The notes below the pieces were generated by a model. That model had not been told where the DNA came from, searched no databases, and saw only the letters and a program-made list of their open reading frames with translations. The translations under genes and the position numbers were made by a program. This document shows positions 1 to 13,200 of a stretch of 64,000 nt of DNA, piece by piece (position 1 is the first letter of the stretch; each line of letters starts with the position of its first letter). Source of the DNA: Trichoplax sp. H2 (taxonomy: Eukaryota; Placozoa; Uniplacotomia; Trichoplacea); assembly GCA_003344405.1 (NCBI GenBank), contig NOWV01000041.1:124001-188000 (forward strand), in the 5' to 3' direction.

Positions 1-1462
1 TCACCTATCCTCGTACTGTACAGTATACAATACTCTACCAGTCAAGTTTAGGTACTAGTTTACTATACCATAGAAATGGAAATACTCGTATATCAATACG
101 ATAGGACTTTTAGCAAGAATTAGCCCTGGCTGGTAAAGGAAGAATTTACTGATGGCTACGCTTGCAGAACTTAGGTCTTCAAATAAAGGTGTAGTTATCG
201 AACAAATTTGGTAGAAATAGGTACTGATTGGTAGCAGAAGAACTGATTGAAACACCCTGGCAGTAGAGTTTAGTTACGAGTTTACTATACCATAAAAATG
301 TCAATTCTCGCCAAGTACGAGTTGTAGCAGAAATAAGCACTGGTTGGTTGAGAAAGACTTTACTAATGGTTGCCCTTGCAGAGCCTTAAGTATTTCAATA
401 GAAGCGTAATAAATTGATGAATTTTAAGCCAGAAGTTCATATTCATAATATTCCCTATCACTAGTTATAGCCAGTAAGCGAATGAAATGGATATTCTGCG
501 TAACGAAGAAAGTACTTGCATAGAGTAAAATCGATAGAATGAATGGCTCAAGATTTTAAATTTTGCACCTTAGTCAAAGCCTTCCAGCGAATGAAATATT
601 GTTAAGTAAAGAAAATTTGTCGAATCTATACTTAATTTTCATTACCTTTTAGTCTGTGCGATGAAGCTGCCGATTTAACCCTGATGTAAGAGCCAACAGA
701 CGGAACAGAGCAAAATTATACGAGTAGTTTCTTTACCAAGCTCGATTATGCTGACTGTTGTAGTTTTGCCAATACCTCGATCAGCTTCTATTTTTTACCT
801 TGATTTTTTACTCTAGGTTTGCAAAGTCTAATAGTCAACAATAAAGGTTTACCTACATCAATTACTATCATGGAAGCTTCTCTGTAAACGATTTAATCCA
901 TTTAAAGACAGAATTCTATTTCTCCATTTTATTGCTGACGAACAGCGTGTTGAATTTTCTTTGAGCTTAACTGCAATGGCCGGAATGAATGACTTGACTA
1001 CCGTCGGGTGACACTCTTGAAGGGTTGAAGAATGTAGGCAGAGTGAAGCGCTTGTGTGGTTTGACGCGGCTGTAGTAGTCTAGACGATGATTGGAGGATT
1101 GAGAGGCGACAGATCATTTTGCACACACCGTTCCATCATTTTATACTGTATAGTACATAGAAAAAGGATACTGTGCAAAACGTCTTGTCATTGTTAGCAA
1201 ATGGGTCAAGACACTACCAGAACTGCCCCGTGGTAGCGGCATAAATAGAAATCGACCATCGGAATACATTCAAACTGTTTCATCTATTCAGTCATACTAA
1301 AGGCTGTACTCGCCACTCTACTTGGCGACAGTATACTATTGGACCATGCAGCACATCATCAGGTCCAGCTGACTGTGCTGCTGCAGCCTGCAGATTGCGT
1401 CCATCCATTGCAGAAGAGATTTTACACTTGATGCTCGATTGGCTGGATTCATTTATCCACAG
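1..1462. other. Gene-poor left flank with a diverged direct repeat
   Basis: No convincing coding exon is seen on either strand. Two stretches at about 40-175 and 262-395 are diverged copies of each other: both carry a tagtttactataccata-type core followed by matching A-rich text and a conserved gcccttgcagag/gctacgcttgcagaac block. The remainder is AT-rich unique sequence. The last few hundred bases should contain the promoter and 5' UTR of UTP25, but no clear core promoter element can be assigned by eye. Confidence 0.5.
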
Positions 1463-4400
1463 ATGGGTCGAAATTGGAAGAAAAAACGATCTACAAGAGT
1501 AGGCGATATTCGTAAGCAATTATCAAAGAGTGAAAAAAAGCATCTGTATGAATTTGGAGAATTGCATCCAGCGGTAGAGGAGTACGTCAATATTATGCGT
1601 CAAGTTTTGCTTATATCTAGCTTACCGTCCATGGAGATCGAATAGCTAGAAATGCATGATTACAATGATCTTACTCAGCACTTTATTGATTACCTAGTCT
1701 ACTGTTGATCCGTGTAATAATGCTAGCAATAATATCAATCATAATGCTTAAAAGTGTTGCAATAGGATCAAGATTTTTCGATCGTTTCTATATTAACATT
1801 GATCAAACTTGTAAAATATATATCAACGATACTGATGAGGTGCAACATCGGCTGCACGATCTATGTATGTACCTGAATATGAATGCAAACATCAAGCGCC
1901 CGCAATACAGTATATTGGTTGATTAATTAACTTGGCATTGGGCTGAAATGGATCATATCGTAAACCGATAGACCTAAATGAATAACATCTACATAATCTA
2001 CTTGATTGAATTTTTATTAAACTACTTACTCACGATGAATTGATTATTATTGCTTGAGTAGACAATAATAGTTATGATTAATTACGTTATTTTATCTAAA
2101 ATAGTTCCATGTTCATGTCAATTTCAGTCAATATCTTGTTATAGGAATAGCTCATCAATAACTTTAAACTTTGATCGTCACAAACTCTTGGCAATTATAA
2201 GTTTCCTATAACTTGCCCTATTTCTCCATAGCTTCTACAAAGATAAATTTATTAATCGCTAACTTGCGTAGCGGATTGATTGGATCATACACTTATTTCG
2301 ATATTCTTAATGTGGATAGAAAATTAAAAGGCAAGACCAATAAGCTGCCTGATAAAGCGAGAATCTCCTCCTTGAAAAAATCGACTAATCAACATGGAAC
2401 ATCTATTGATGAGCTTACATCAACGGTAGGTACTTCTATAATTGTTTACTAGCTGTCAATTATTATTCTATAATGAATCTATGCGGAAAATAAACATTGA
2501 GGTTATTGAATAACTAATTTCCTACACAAATAGGTGAAGCGACCATCAGTACAGAAACTAACTTATGCACAAGATCTGGTAATGATACAAGTGGCACTAT
2601 TATCTGACCTTTGCATCAATCTAAGAATTCTTGGATTGTATTTAGGTTTCCAATACAAGTTCAGACTCTGAAGATAATGACAAATATCGAAAGCTGATTT
2701 CTTCATTGGATTCACGCCATGATTTGAAAAGAAAACGACATTCTAACAAAAGTAAAATAACGATCTCATTTTTAATTTACTGAGTGTTCGTATTGTTGAT
2801 ACAACTACCATACATCGATAATTTTTATAATAGTCCGTAAACCTACTAAGAAAAAGAATAAAGAAGATATCCAGCAGCAGGTTAAGTTGCGACGTTGATA
2901 ATACTGACCTCATCTGCTGTATCTGTAAGTATAACCTATTAACTGTCGAGAGGCCTCCGTACTTGATAACTTTATAGGAATATGCGAATAAAGAAATGAA
3001 CGAAGAAACTATAGAACAACAAGCCGAAAGTGTACTATTTTGTCTTTATTAATAAGCTATTAATTACATATATATATATAAATTTATTTTCCTCTTTTTA
3101 TTCAGTTTTATGGCGATGATGATGCTGCAGATAAGCATACAGCAACTACGATGAGCCCAACCTATAGTGATACTTCCGCCGAAAATAATAATGATAGTGA
3201 TGATTTGAATGAAGAAGAAGCTGAGTTATCTGAAGATGATGAGCCTGGTGACTCAGTTGTAAATATAAACGAAAGCGATACAGATGAAGACTCAACCCCT
3301 ACATTAACCGAAGGTTAAATAATCTTGATATTTTACTATTTCATACCAACAGCTTCATTAAATCTTTAATGCCCGTATATCATCAATTCAGAAATGCTGC
3401 AGTACTGGAAAAAAGTAGATAAATATCCACTCTTACTATTACTGAGTTAGCTCAACGTAGCATTCCATTAATTCACTGAATAGATCCTTTTAAGGTGCAT
3501 TTTGATCAGCAATTAACAAGCGATGACATTGACAGACTAAAAAATGGTAGCCAAAATAATTTGCAGCAATCTTTTAAGGTAGAGTTTTATTATTGGATGC
3601 ATTAGTAGTCAATAAATAAATGAATTGTTCCTGAAAACATTAATTTTAAATACGTGTAGGATGAATGGCTTGATGATGTTACATATTATCCAACTCCTGT
3701 TTCAATATCAACAATTTCCCTACCTACCAGTGGCGTTTCAGACAGTCTACAGCAATTGCACGTAAGTGTGATAGTAAATGATAATTTTTACTATTGGAAA
3801 AGTCTAATGATTTTGTAAATAGGTTAAGCAAAGGCTAATTAACCAGTGGAATACCGTAAACAAGAAATGTGTATCACCCAGCCGTAAGTACAATATAAAA
3901 TAAGCTATTATCTTAATACAAAAAGGAATAGTAAAATTTAGCTATACTGTTTGCCTTAGGTGTATTTTCTCCTCTTCAAGAGAGATTATTCAATTTGTTA
4001 TCTACGTATCGGGTAACTATAAATATAGAAGTCTTAGATCATGAAAATTTAGTTTCCAAAACCAGTAGATATAAAAGCAACGACGTAATAAATTGTATTA
4101 ATTAATTATATGCAGGATGTGCTGTATACAAAAAGAGCATTTAATAATGCTGATCAAATCAGAAATATATATTGTTTACATGCTTTAAATCATGTATTGA
4201 AGTAAGTGGATTAGTCAACTGATTGTAGCATTCTTTTAAGCTATTATAATTCGTTTCTTATCAAATAATTACATTATAGGATACGTCATTCAGTACTTAA
4301 AAATAATTCTAAAATTATTCAAGCTCAAAAGGAGAACAGAGAAGTAGCGTAAGTTTTTAACATTAGTATTAGATTAAATCTGTTATTAGTAGCAATGAAA

Positions 4401-6810
4401 AGTTCACCAATTTTCATACCTCAAATATTTTTCGCTTTTTATTTGTGTGAAGAGAACTTCGCGATCAGGGTTTTACTCGTCCTAAGGTGCTCATAGTAGT
4501 ACCGTTCCGTGAATCTGCAAGGAAAGTTGTGGAAACTTGCAACCATCTGTTACTAGCTCCTGACGAAGTGAGCAACAGCTAACTTTTTTATTAGATAAAC
4601 AAATTCAGTAGTGTTTAAGTATATATTGTTATTGAATTAATAGGGTCAAATCAATTATAAAAAGCGATTTCAAAGCGAGTACGCAGGAGATGAAGAAAAG
4701 CGGAATGTTGTCAGACCAGGTCTCTTACCTACAAAGCTAAAACTATAATGCTTAATGTGCAACGAAGCAATAACTTTATCGTGCTTCGCCGCTTAACAAA
4801 ATTTCCAATATTACTTATTCAGATGATTATTGGCAGCTTTTTGCGGGTAATACGGATGATCATTTTCGAATTGGCATCAACATCACTCGCAAAGTCATTA
4901 AACTTTATGCACCGTTTTATAATTCTGATATCATTGTTGCCTCACCCCTTGGTCTTCGGACAATCATTGGCGCTGACGGGTAATAATGCTGTTTTAGTCT
5001 TGATATACCTTAAATTTTAGTTCTAACATATACGTAGTCCAGTGACCTTAAAAATTGCTATCTGTTTATGAATAGGGATAAGAACCGTGACTATGATTTC
5101 TTGTCATCTATTGATATTGTTATTGTTGATCAAGTGGATGTATTGCTAATGCAAAACTGGGATCACGTCTCGGTAAACTACAGTAATACAAACATATCCA
5201 TAATACTTGTGTTGTATTCTTGAAATTTTACTTATTGTTAAATGACAAAATTCTATAATCTATGTAATCTTCTTTTCGAATATGAAGCATCTATTCAAGC
5301 ACTTAAATCTACAACCAGTTGAATCTCACGATACGGATTTCAGTAGAGTAAGAATGTGGACCCTAGATGGGTGGTAATGCAAAAATAATGATAATGACAT
5401 TTCTTATTTAGCGGAACTACAGACATTTCGTTATTTAAATATTTGCTCGATTAAAATGATTATTCTCCCTAGGTCAGCTTATTATAGGCAAAACCTCTTT
5501 TTCTCCTCATTTAATACCGTAGAAATTCAAGCGGCTTTCAATCGAACCTTTTTAAATATCTAATAATGCAATGCTATTTATCATAATTCTCCATTACATA
5601 CTTTGTTTGGACATAACATTTTTATCTTTATTTGAATATTTATGCGTATTAAAAGATATACTTTACTAATTATGATTATGATTACTGATTTAAGTTATCT
5701 CTACTTCGAAAGTGTATACAAAAGCCTTGAGTTTACTATTCCTTGACTATCTTACATTATAACGGTAAAGTAAAATGCAGTGTTGTTGATAGCGTCGATG
5801 GTAGCATATGCCAAGTAGGCCTTCGAGTTCCTCAGGTAAGATTATTGAACTATTTAATAATTATAATTAGACCATGTCTAAATATAACTAGAGAAGTTTA
5901 TCTTTAATTGAAAAAGAACTACGTTCAATTTTTAGATATTCCACAAAATCGATTGCGCAACTGTTAATGACGTTTCAAATAGAAAGTTTGAATTTTTTAA
6001 AGCTGAGGTTAAACATAATATTTACTACTATAAGTACAAATCCAGGCACATTAAATATGGGTAATCGTACAGTAGTAATATTACCTCATACGGTGTACTA
6101 ATATTTTTATTTTCTACATTTTTTTCAACAAGATTCTGCCACAATATCGCACAGATCAATGTAGGACATTAATCTTTGTTCCTTCCTATTTCGATTTTGT
6201 TCGAATAAGAAATTGTCTAAAGAAAGAAGAGATCAAGTTTGATTGCATTTCTGAGTAAGAATTGTTAAGTAGCAAAAACAGAAAGTTCAATGCAATCTGA
6301 GAATAAAAATAAACAAGTTGATACGACTGATAATATATTTTAGGTCTACCAATTCTTCGCGAATCTCACGTATTAGGGCATATTTTACCGACAATAAGAT
6401 TAGTATCTTGTTATATACTGAAAGATTTCATTTCTTCAGAAGGTAATATTGTAAGGTCAACTTATATTTGTATTTGCCATCTCTTCATATCTGCATAAAT
6501 ATGCTGATTAATAAACATTAAAATGTAAATCACTAAAACTAATGTAATGTTTATTTGCAATAGGTATAAAATCCGAGGAATCAGACATGTCATCTTTTAT
6601 GGATTACCAATGTATGCAGTCTTTTATCCAGAAATAATAAACATGATTGAAACTGATAGTAGTCAATTAAAATCAGCCAGTATTCCAGGAACTACATGTA
6701 CAGTTTTATATACAAAGTACGATATATATCAATTGAATCGGATTGTTGGTACGGAAAGATGTCGGCAACTACTGACATCAAGTAAAAAAACGCATTTATT
6801 TACAAATTGA
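1463..6810 (+). CDS. UTP25: U3 snoRNA-associated protein 25 (UTP25/DIEXF), 23 exons
   Basis: This nucleolar factor of the small-subunit processome helps mature 18S rRNA. It is a degenerate DEAD-box-like protein. The start is [12 protein letters not shown] at 1463, followed by [12 protein letters not shown], as in animal UTP25. An acidic linker follows (exon 3131-3313), then [22 protein letters not shown] (4116-4201), [14 protein letters not shown] (4453-4567), [19 protein letters not shown] (4823-4979), [19 protein letters not shown] (5076-5172), [15 protein letters not shown] (6133-6254), and [10 protein letters not shown] with HLFTN at the C-terminus. VDQVD stands where helicases have DEAD, which is normal for this family. 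My exons total 2271 nt (756 aa), and reading phase closes at every junction. The junctions of the acidic exon at 2978-3131 are the least certain. One intron (5556-5755) lacks GT-AG ends and is listed separately. Confidence 0.95.
5556..5755 (+). other. Candidate U12-type AT-AC intron inside UTP25
   Basis: The exon encoding [12 protein letters not shown] reaches an in-frame stop with no usable GT donor after the conserved residues. A donor reading ATATCTAAT begins at 5556, close to the minor-spliceosome AT-AC consensus. A perfect minor-class branch site, TTCCTTGAC, lies at 5739-5747. The intron would end in AC at 5754-5755, nine bases after the branch A. Joining 5555 to 5756 keeps phase and gives [13 protein letters not shown], which fits the family. 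The donor matches the consensus in its first five bases but departs at the next three. Confidence 0.7.
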
Positions 6811-8440
6811 TATTAGTAATATTGGTAGAAACATAATCAAAAATTGTCATAACTGACATTTTAATAGCACAAAATTGACAAATCAGCTATTGCTATTACT
6901 GGTTGTTTTTATATACTCGTATGTATATTGCTTCCAAATAAATATCCTCTATGAACTTTACATTGTGGTCAATATCTGCTAAACAAGGCACTGGGATGGG
7001 TAAAAACTGCTATAATGAAAGATTGTAATACGCTATAATATACGAATTGCCGTGTTAGGGGTCCTATTCAGATAAGCTACCCGTATAACAATTATAACCG
7101 TTGAGAATATTTACCGGAGTATTATTTACTGTTTACTACTGGCTATATTATTGATAACAGATTATGACATAAATTATGCCGACCGCTGAGGGAAATTTTC
7201 CTTCATTTAATTATAGGTGTGCAAAGGTTTTATTGTTTCAAATAACTATACAATTGTATTATGTACTCCCGTGGTATGCTTTTTATTGGAAAAGCTAGTA
7301 AGCTCTTGAGATTCTGGATGCCGCATACAGTACAAATGCAATAATCTTGTCTGTAATCTTAATCTTAACTAATGGCAGTATCTGTTAGGACGGCTTACAT
7401 TAAGATAATTATAAACATATTTATTGCGTTTTGTGGCAGAATTAAACTTTCTGTAGTAATCATACAATTAAGACATAATAACCTGGACCTCCAGCTGATT
7501 CTTAATGTCGTAAAAAGTAATGATTTATTTCAAGCAAAGTTCAGCTGTCAAAGTATAAAATGACATGCTTATGATATTAGGGTGGATATTCTTGTAGCAA
7601 AATTACAGACATCGTTCGTATTATTTATTGACTGTGAGATGGGAGATATAAACATATATGTATAAATATACGCATTTAGAGGTTAGTATACTCCAGTTTA
7701 ACGTATAAAGGAACAGATAATTTTAAATACAGTGCTATCACTAAACAAATGTACACAATACAATCCTAGCCAACATCAATCAAAACACTCCTACAGGCAC
7801 TGCATAAGTTACCAGAATTATTGCATGTTTAGGAATATGTAATGATCAAATTTAGTGGCATAATCAGATGATAATCAAATTAGTAATACATGTATAACTA
7901 ATTCTAGTTCATCTGTAGGTTACGATACAAGATTTCGCTTCATTTCCACAAAAAATAGTTTTGTTATAATGAGAGTATATTCTATTATTTTACATTGATC
8001 AATGTGTAAGTCGCCTATTTTTTTTTACAACTTTTGTATTGCAAATTGAGGACAGAAGCACTGTAACTTTGGTAATCATACGGCGATAAAAGGTCTAACT
8101 ATTTTATTTAAAGTTCGGTAGTAAAGGAGCGAAAAACTTCTAATGCTTCCTTTAGTACTTTCCTATATGTAAGCAAAGAGAAAATATGGGTATTAGCGAT
8201 TTAATTTCCGGGACTTTCAGTTCGGCATAACAAAGTATATCCATATTCTTTATATACTGTGCAGTCATAACGCAACATTAAGTAATTATTGGCTAATGTC
8301 GCTACAAACGGTATCATAAAAGTAATATACTTGATACGGCAATATTGAGGACTACAGTAAATTAATCTTAACATGTAGTCAATCTGATTAGGCTGCTCAC
8401 TACTCCATTGGATAAATGGCCATGCGTGGATGACAGTAAT
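6811..8440. other. Intergenic stretch, nothing recognised
   Basis: This is AT-rich sequence with scattered short open frames that have no protein-like composition. No exon with matched splice sites, RNA gene or clear repeat was seen. It holds the 3' UTR of UTP25 at its left end, with an aataaa-type signal near 6937. Confidence 0.4.
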
Positions 8441-8979
8441 TCAGTCATGACAATTGAAATTTTTCCAGATGTAAACTAATATTCTATACCTTCTTTCCTT
8501 CATCATATGATTACTGCTGTCCAATTCAGCATTTAAATCATCTATTTTCCTATCAATGGCTGCAACTGACTTTAACTTTTGCCTAAATTCTTCAAATTTG
8601 CCAAATAAATCGGTGACCTACGTTGGAGAGGATAGGTAAGGATGGTTGACATTATTGAAATCGCTGTTGCGTCGTAGTTATCGTCACGAACAAGCAAACT
8701 TGATTTTAATTACATTGATTTGGCACGAAACTATTATCATTCTATTCTGCATTATCCTATCTACCATAAGTCTGCTACTGTATCATAAAATGCTATACTG
8801 TACATTATATATTGTATTAATATTTTAAAAAAGTTATTTGTGTTTCAAAAGGAGACCTTTTTCTTGATCTCGTCAGTATCTTCACCATTTTCAATGGCTT
8901 TATAAATGCTGCAGATATCTTTAAAATATTGGAATTTATCTTCCGATAGCATTTCCACTTTGTTTATACTGGCCATCAT
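8441..8979 (-). CDS. Small unrecognised coiled-coil protein, two exons
   Basis: I do not recognise this protein. On the minus strand ATG is at 8979, with exon 1 8979-8857 (41 codons, MMASINKVEMLSEDKFQYF...) ending AAG before a GTCTCC donor. Exon 2 runs 8617-8441 after a clean TAG acceptor and encodes VTDLFGKFEEFRQKLK and IDRKIDDLNAEL, ending in TGA. Phase is conserved, giving 99 residues. Both exons are rich in Lys/Glu with heptad-like leucine, isoleucine and phenylalanine spacing, so a short helical bundle or coiled coil is likely, as in subunits of kinetochore, BLOC or ciliary complexes. No family can be named. The donor is weak, and an alternative donor at 8489-8488 would add further exons. 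Medium-low confidence. Confidence 0.4.
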
Positions 8980-9119
8980 TTTGAACTTGGAAGTAGTTAA
9001 TAATTATTTATTTCTATGCATGTTATGGAGGCCAAAAAGAGGAGAATGGAGAGAGCTTGAGAATGTTTTTAGTTGAGGGAATTTGCAATCGGTTGCCGGT
9101 CTACATACAGTAAGGCTAG

Positions 9120-9340
9120 TAAAAAGGCTTGCAGAGCTATCCTGTACGTTCAGTACTGTACACAGTACAGTATTGAACTATTTGGCCAACTACAGTACTT
9201 TATATTGTAGACTACAATCACTGCACTGTACTAGGTCCCGGTCCGGTCTAGTCCCGTTAACTGTACTGTACTTTACAGTGTACAGTGTACAGTATACTGA
9301 ATACTTTACCGTAGAGTGCAGTGTAAAGTACTGTACTAAC
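9120..9340. repeat. GTAC-palindrome-rich repeat cluster
   Basis: This stretch is dense in overlapping copies of tactgtacagta, gtacagtgtac and their complements. Longer inverted arms occur around 9268-9331, where ctttacagtgtacagtgtac faces gtgtaaagtactgtac. The spacer text gtagagtgcagt is shared with the hairpin near 23270, so these are copies of one dispersed family. Open frames across it on both strands follow from the palindromes and are not genes. Confidence 0.7.
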
Positions 9341-9780
9341 CGGATCGGTTTTCTTGAAGGTTTAATCATAACTGTGGAACACTGATGCATGGACTTTTTA
9401 GTTCTATATACATTCTATATATCCACGTATAGATGGAGAAGTCTCTGACTGTTGCATCATTCTATTGCGAAATTGAAGAGTTGAATGTGCCATCTCTAAA
9501 GCAATATTGATGCTAATTGAGCAAATAAGAAGAAGAAGCGATATAGTATCGCTGAGCCAGCACTACTGTACTAGTTTGAAAAGTGTAGTTTGTGGTCAAA
9601 ACAGAGATGACCGACAGTACGCTGTGAAGTTGAAACAAAAATAACTTAGCAGCAATGCAATGCTGTACTTGAGGGCTTACGGTAGCCTTTCGAAATACGG
9701 AATGGTATAATATTGCAATTTTAATGGCCATTACTGGAATATTTTTTGGCGAAAGTGACTATGTCAATACAGTATATACT

Positions 9781-9920
9781 GTACAAGTAACATCAATACT
9801 ATATGCATTAAATGTGTACAAGTAACATCAATACTATATGCATTAAATGGGTACAAGTAAAATCAATACTATATGCATTAAATCGGTACATGGAACATCA
9901 ATATTATGCGCATTAAATGG
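9781..9920. repeat. 35-bp minisatellite, four copies
   Basis: Four head-to-tail copies of a 35-bp unit, gtacaagtaacatcaatact plus atatgcattaaatg, begin at 9781, 9816, 9851 and 9886. The first two are nearly identical; the third and fourth carry a few substitutions. Confidence 0.9.
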
Positions 9921-9954
9921 CTTCTAAATGCTAGTAAACAGTAAAGAGAAAAAT

Positions 9955-10095
9955 AATACTGTACAGTACTTCAGTAGAGTAGAGTAGAGTACAGTACAGT
10001 GTACTGTACATACAGTACATTATAGTCCTGTGTACAGTGCATTGTACTGTACCTAATTTGTACAGTACAGTACTGTACTGTACAGTATAAATAGA
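9955..10095. repeat. GTAC-palindrome-rich repeat cluster
   Basis: Repeated tactgtacagtac words, with an agtagagtagagtag tract, lie just upstream of the GTPBP-like start codon at 10221. It is the same sequence family as at 9120-9340. Whether it affects the promoter of the neighbouring gene cannot be told. Confidence 0.7.
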
Positions 10096-10220
10096 CGGTA
10101 CTAGTGATTGTGGGAATATTCCCCATATTATTTTTATTTCACCTTCATTCAATGTTGGAAATCATTTCTTCATTTGAACTCGTATATCATTAAAGTAATC
10201 AAGTTGACTAAATTAATTCC

Positions 10221-13200
10221 ATGGAACTGAAGAACTTGGAGATAACCTCTTCACCTACCGCTGACTTGCCACCTGAGGTAAGATAGTAGCTATTACCCGA
10301 AAGGATAGATTATTTTACCGCAGATTAAACAATACAATTACACTGAAATTCGGCATTGATTGACAACAAAATAAAGCAGTTGTTGTCCAATTCCAATTTT
10401 ACTTAGCATAGAAAATATACTATCTACCTAATATTGGATAAGCTATCATTGTAGGGGAGTAGTATCGGTTAGATATATTAATAATCTCCCTCTATTTTAT
10501 TCCATTTTACAATAATACGCAGTCATTCGCCTATCAGCTCATTCAATCGATCGCGTAAATAAATTACTACCTTACACTGCACAGTCGACAGTACAATAGA
10601 TGGATGGGCAAGGAACTAAAATGATGCAATATTATCATCATTATCGCACATCCAATGATTCTTCTACAAAAAAAATTCCTGTATGCGATACTTTAAGACA
10701 TCGACTACCGTTAGAAAGTCCGATAGAGATCACAGTTAGGTTATCAAAACAGTTTATACATGTCCATTTTTCCATCAACCCAAGTGATTGACTGTAGGAA
10801 TCAAGATAATACTTATTGTATACAGCACGGGGATTTAGCAACAGTGGTATGCAACCATTGAGCAACGTTTTATGCATGAATAATGACTTGATTATAATTT
10901 GTAATTGATGGCTTCGGAAAGTATATCAATAGTGTACAGTTAGACCATGATGATGGAAAGTATATATAATCGTATAGTCATATACTTGTATATATATACG
11001 AGTATATGAAGGAATAGTACACAATAGAAATAATCAAATGTTAATAAATAAGTAAAAACCCAAGCATAACGAAATGGCTTAACCTAACCTGTGGACCAAC
11101 ATTTTTACCTCTCAATTATTAACCAGCCTTTACTAAATTCATTCTACAGATAGAAGAAGGAAATGTTGAATATAAGGTTAGTGATGAAATGGACATCTTT
11201 ATTATAATTTATTTTACTATTCAATATAATGTTGAATATGAAAGGCCAGCAACAACAGTTAGATACTGGTTGATGTTCAGTTTTTATCACTTATTGATGA
11301 TTCTTTTAGTAAGTCAGAACATGTAGTCCGATTATTTATCACTGTCTCTTTCGTCTTGTTAATGATTTTTAATTTTGTAATTTTACTATTCCATATAATA
11401 ATATTTATAATGAAAGGACGACAATAACAGCTGTACACATGGTTGTTTGTCAGTTTTTGTCACTTATAGATGATTCTTTAGTGAATCATTATACGTAATT
11501 TATTTATTTGTCAATATTCCTTTCTTGTCATTCGTGATCACTAATACGTGCGTATACAGTATGAATATATGGATAAGCAGTGAGTCTATCAAAAATACAA
11601 CAACGATAGTTTGATATCCATATAGTAATATAGGTTGTACTGTAGTATTCATTGATAGGATTGGGCTACAGAATGATTCAATACTTACACACGTAATAGT
11701 TAACCTGTTCACAATAATACTAAGCCTTTCAAATATTAGAGTGCTACAGTTTTCCGCATGAATTACGGTGATAGACTTTCACCTGATTCTTTATTGATAT
11801 ATTACTTTAAAATTATCTCTCTATATACTAGTAAGATTGGTGATCTAATGAAGAGTAATCTAAATAATATATCATTGCAACGATTGAGTATAAATATATT
11901 ACTAAGATACCTGAAAGCAGACTTTGGGAAAAACGCAGTTATTCGCTGGATATAACAATATACGTAGTGTAGCGAGTAGCGTATTTTACTATGATACCAT
12001 CTTTTGCGTGTTGATTCTTAAGAGTAGCTCACCACACTGTTGACCTACTGAAATCGTTATCTCCGTATCATGTAGCTCAAACTCATTGACGTTAGTTCGG
12101 AAAGATTTGAACAATTAGTCACACAAATGAAGTGGAGGTTGGAAGAAGGCTATGGTGAAGCAATTTATAAAGTCGGTGTAAGCAACGGAGGATGCTTGAT
12201 TGGGTTGCAAGAAAAAGACCTTGAGAGATCTCTCTGTACACTAAAATCTATGGCGTCAAGGTATGCAGTTCAACTTGCGCGATAATGTTTTGCATTGGTG
12301 TATCCTATAACAAATTTGTTTTCTGTAGCATTCGTACTTTTGAAAAGGAGCTACAAAATCTACCTTAATACAATCCAACTTTCTTAGTACTGTACAGTAT
12401 ATATCTTGTGTAATTATCAGATTCTCATGTATATTCTTTATGTTAAAATAGCTTGGATGCAGATTTAACTATATTGCGCTATTACGCCGCGCGAAATCAG
12501 GCTCAGGATTCATCTAAAAGAGTAGCTGAAGTTCTGGTTAGGAGAGTTTCAGGAAAGAAAGAGGTTATTTGATACGTAGTAAACGCTCGTAGGAATACTG
12601 TTCTCCGGTCTATTAATTTAGAGAAAAAATTATAATCGATTATATTGTACAACTTGTTCATCTACGACATTCTTCCTAAATTTATTTTGTTACTCAGTTA
12701 TTACATTTGAAGATAGCGGTTCTGGGAGACTGTGGCGTCGGTAAGAGCACTTTATTGGGTGTACTGACAACAAACGAGCTTGATAATGGTCAAGGAAAGG
12801 CTAGATTAAACTTATTTAAACATTTACATGAGATTGAGAGTGGCTTAACTTCCAGTGTTAGTCATGAAGTTCTTGGCTTTGACAGTAAAGGAAATGTGAG
12901 ATATGCACATACACATATTGTATACATAAATATATTAACTAATAAATATCCTTAATCATTTGCATTATTGCTATACCTCTTGAAACACTTAGATATTACA
13001 ACGGAATTGTATTTGTCTAGGTAATGAACTATAGTGATTCAAGGACTGCCGAGGATATAATGCTAATTTCTTCAAAACTTCTTACCTTGATTGACCTTGC
13101 CGGCCATCAAAAATACTTTAAAACAACCATTCTGGGACTTGTTGGTCATGCACCACATTGTTTTATGTTTGTTGTAAACGCTAGAACTGGTTTAGGTATG

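Noticed and set aside
1292-1519. Minus-strand frame overlapping UTP25 exon 1
   Set aside because: It is antisense to a strongly conserved exon and has no recognisable protein features.
2213-2452. 79-aa open frame in intron 1 of UTP25 ([14 protein letters not shown]...)
   Set aside because: Although it ends at a GTAGGT donor, no acceptor gives the phase needed to join exon 1 and exon 2, and UTP25 reads well without it.
9083-9390. Overlapping frames on both strands (100 and 66 aa)
   Set aside because: They arise from GTAC palindromes; the translations are Tyr/Cys/Val/Leu repeats from the same words on both strands.
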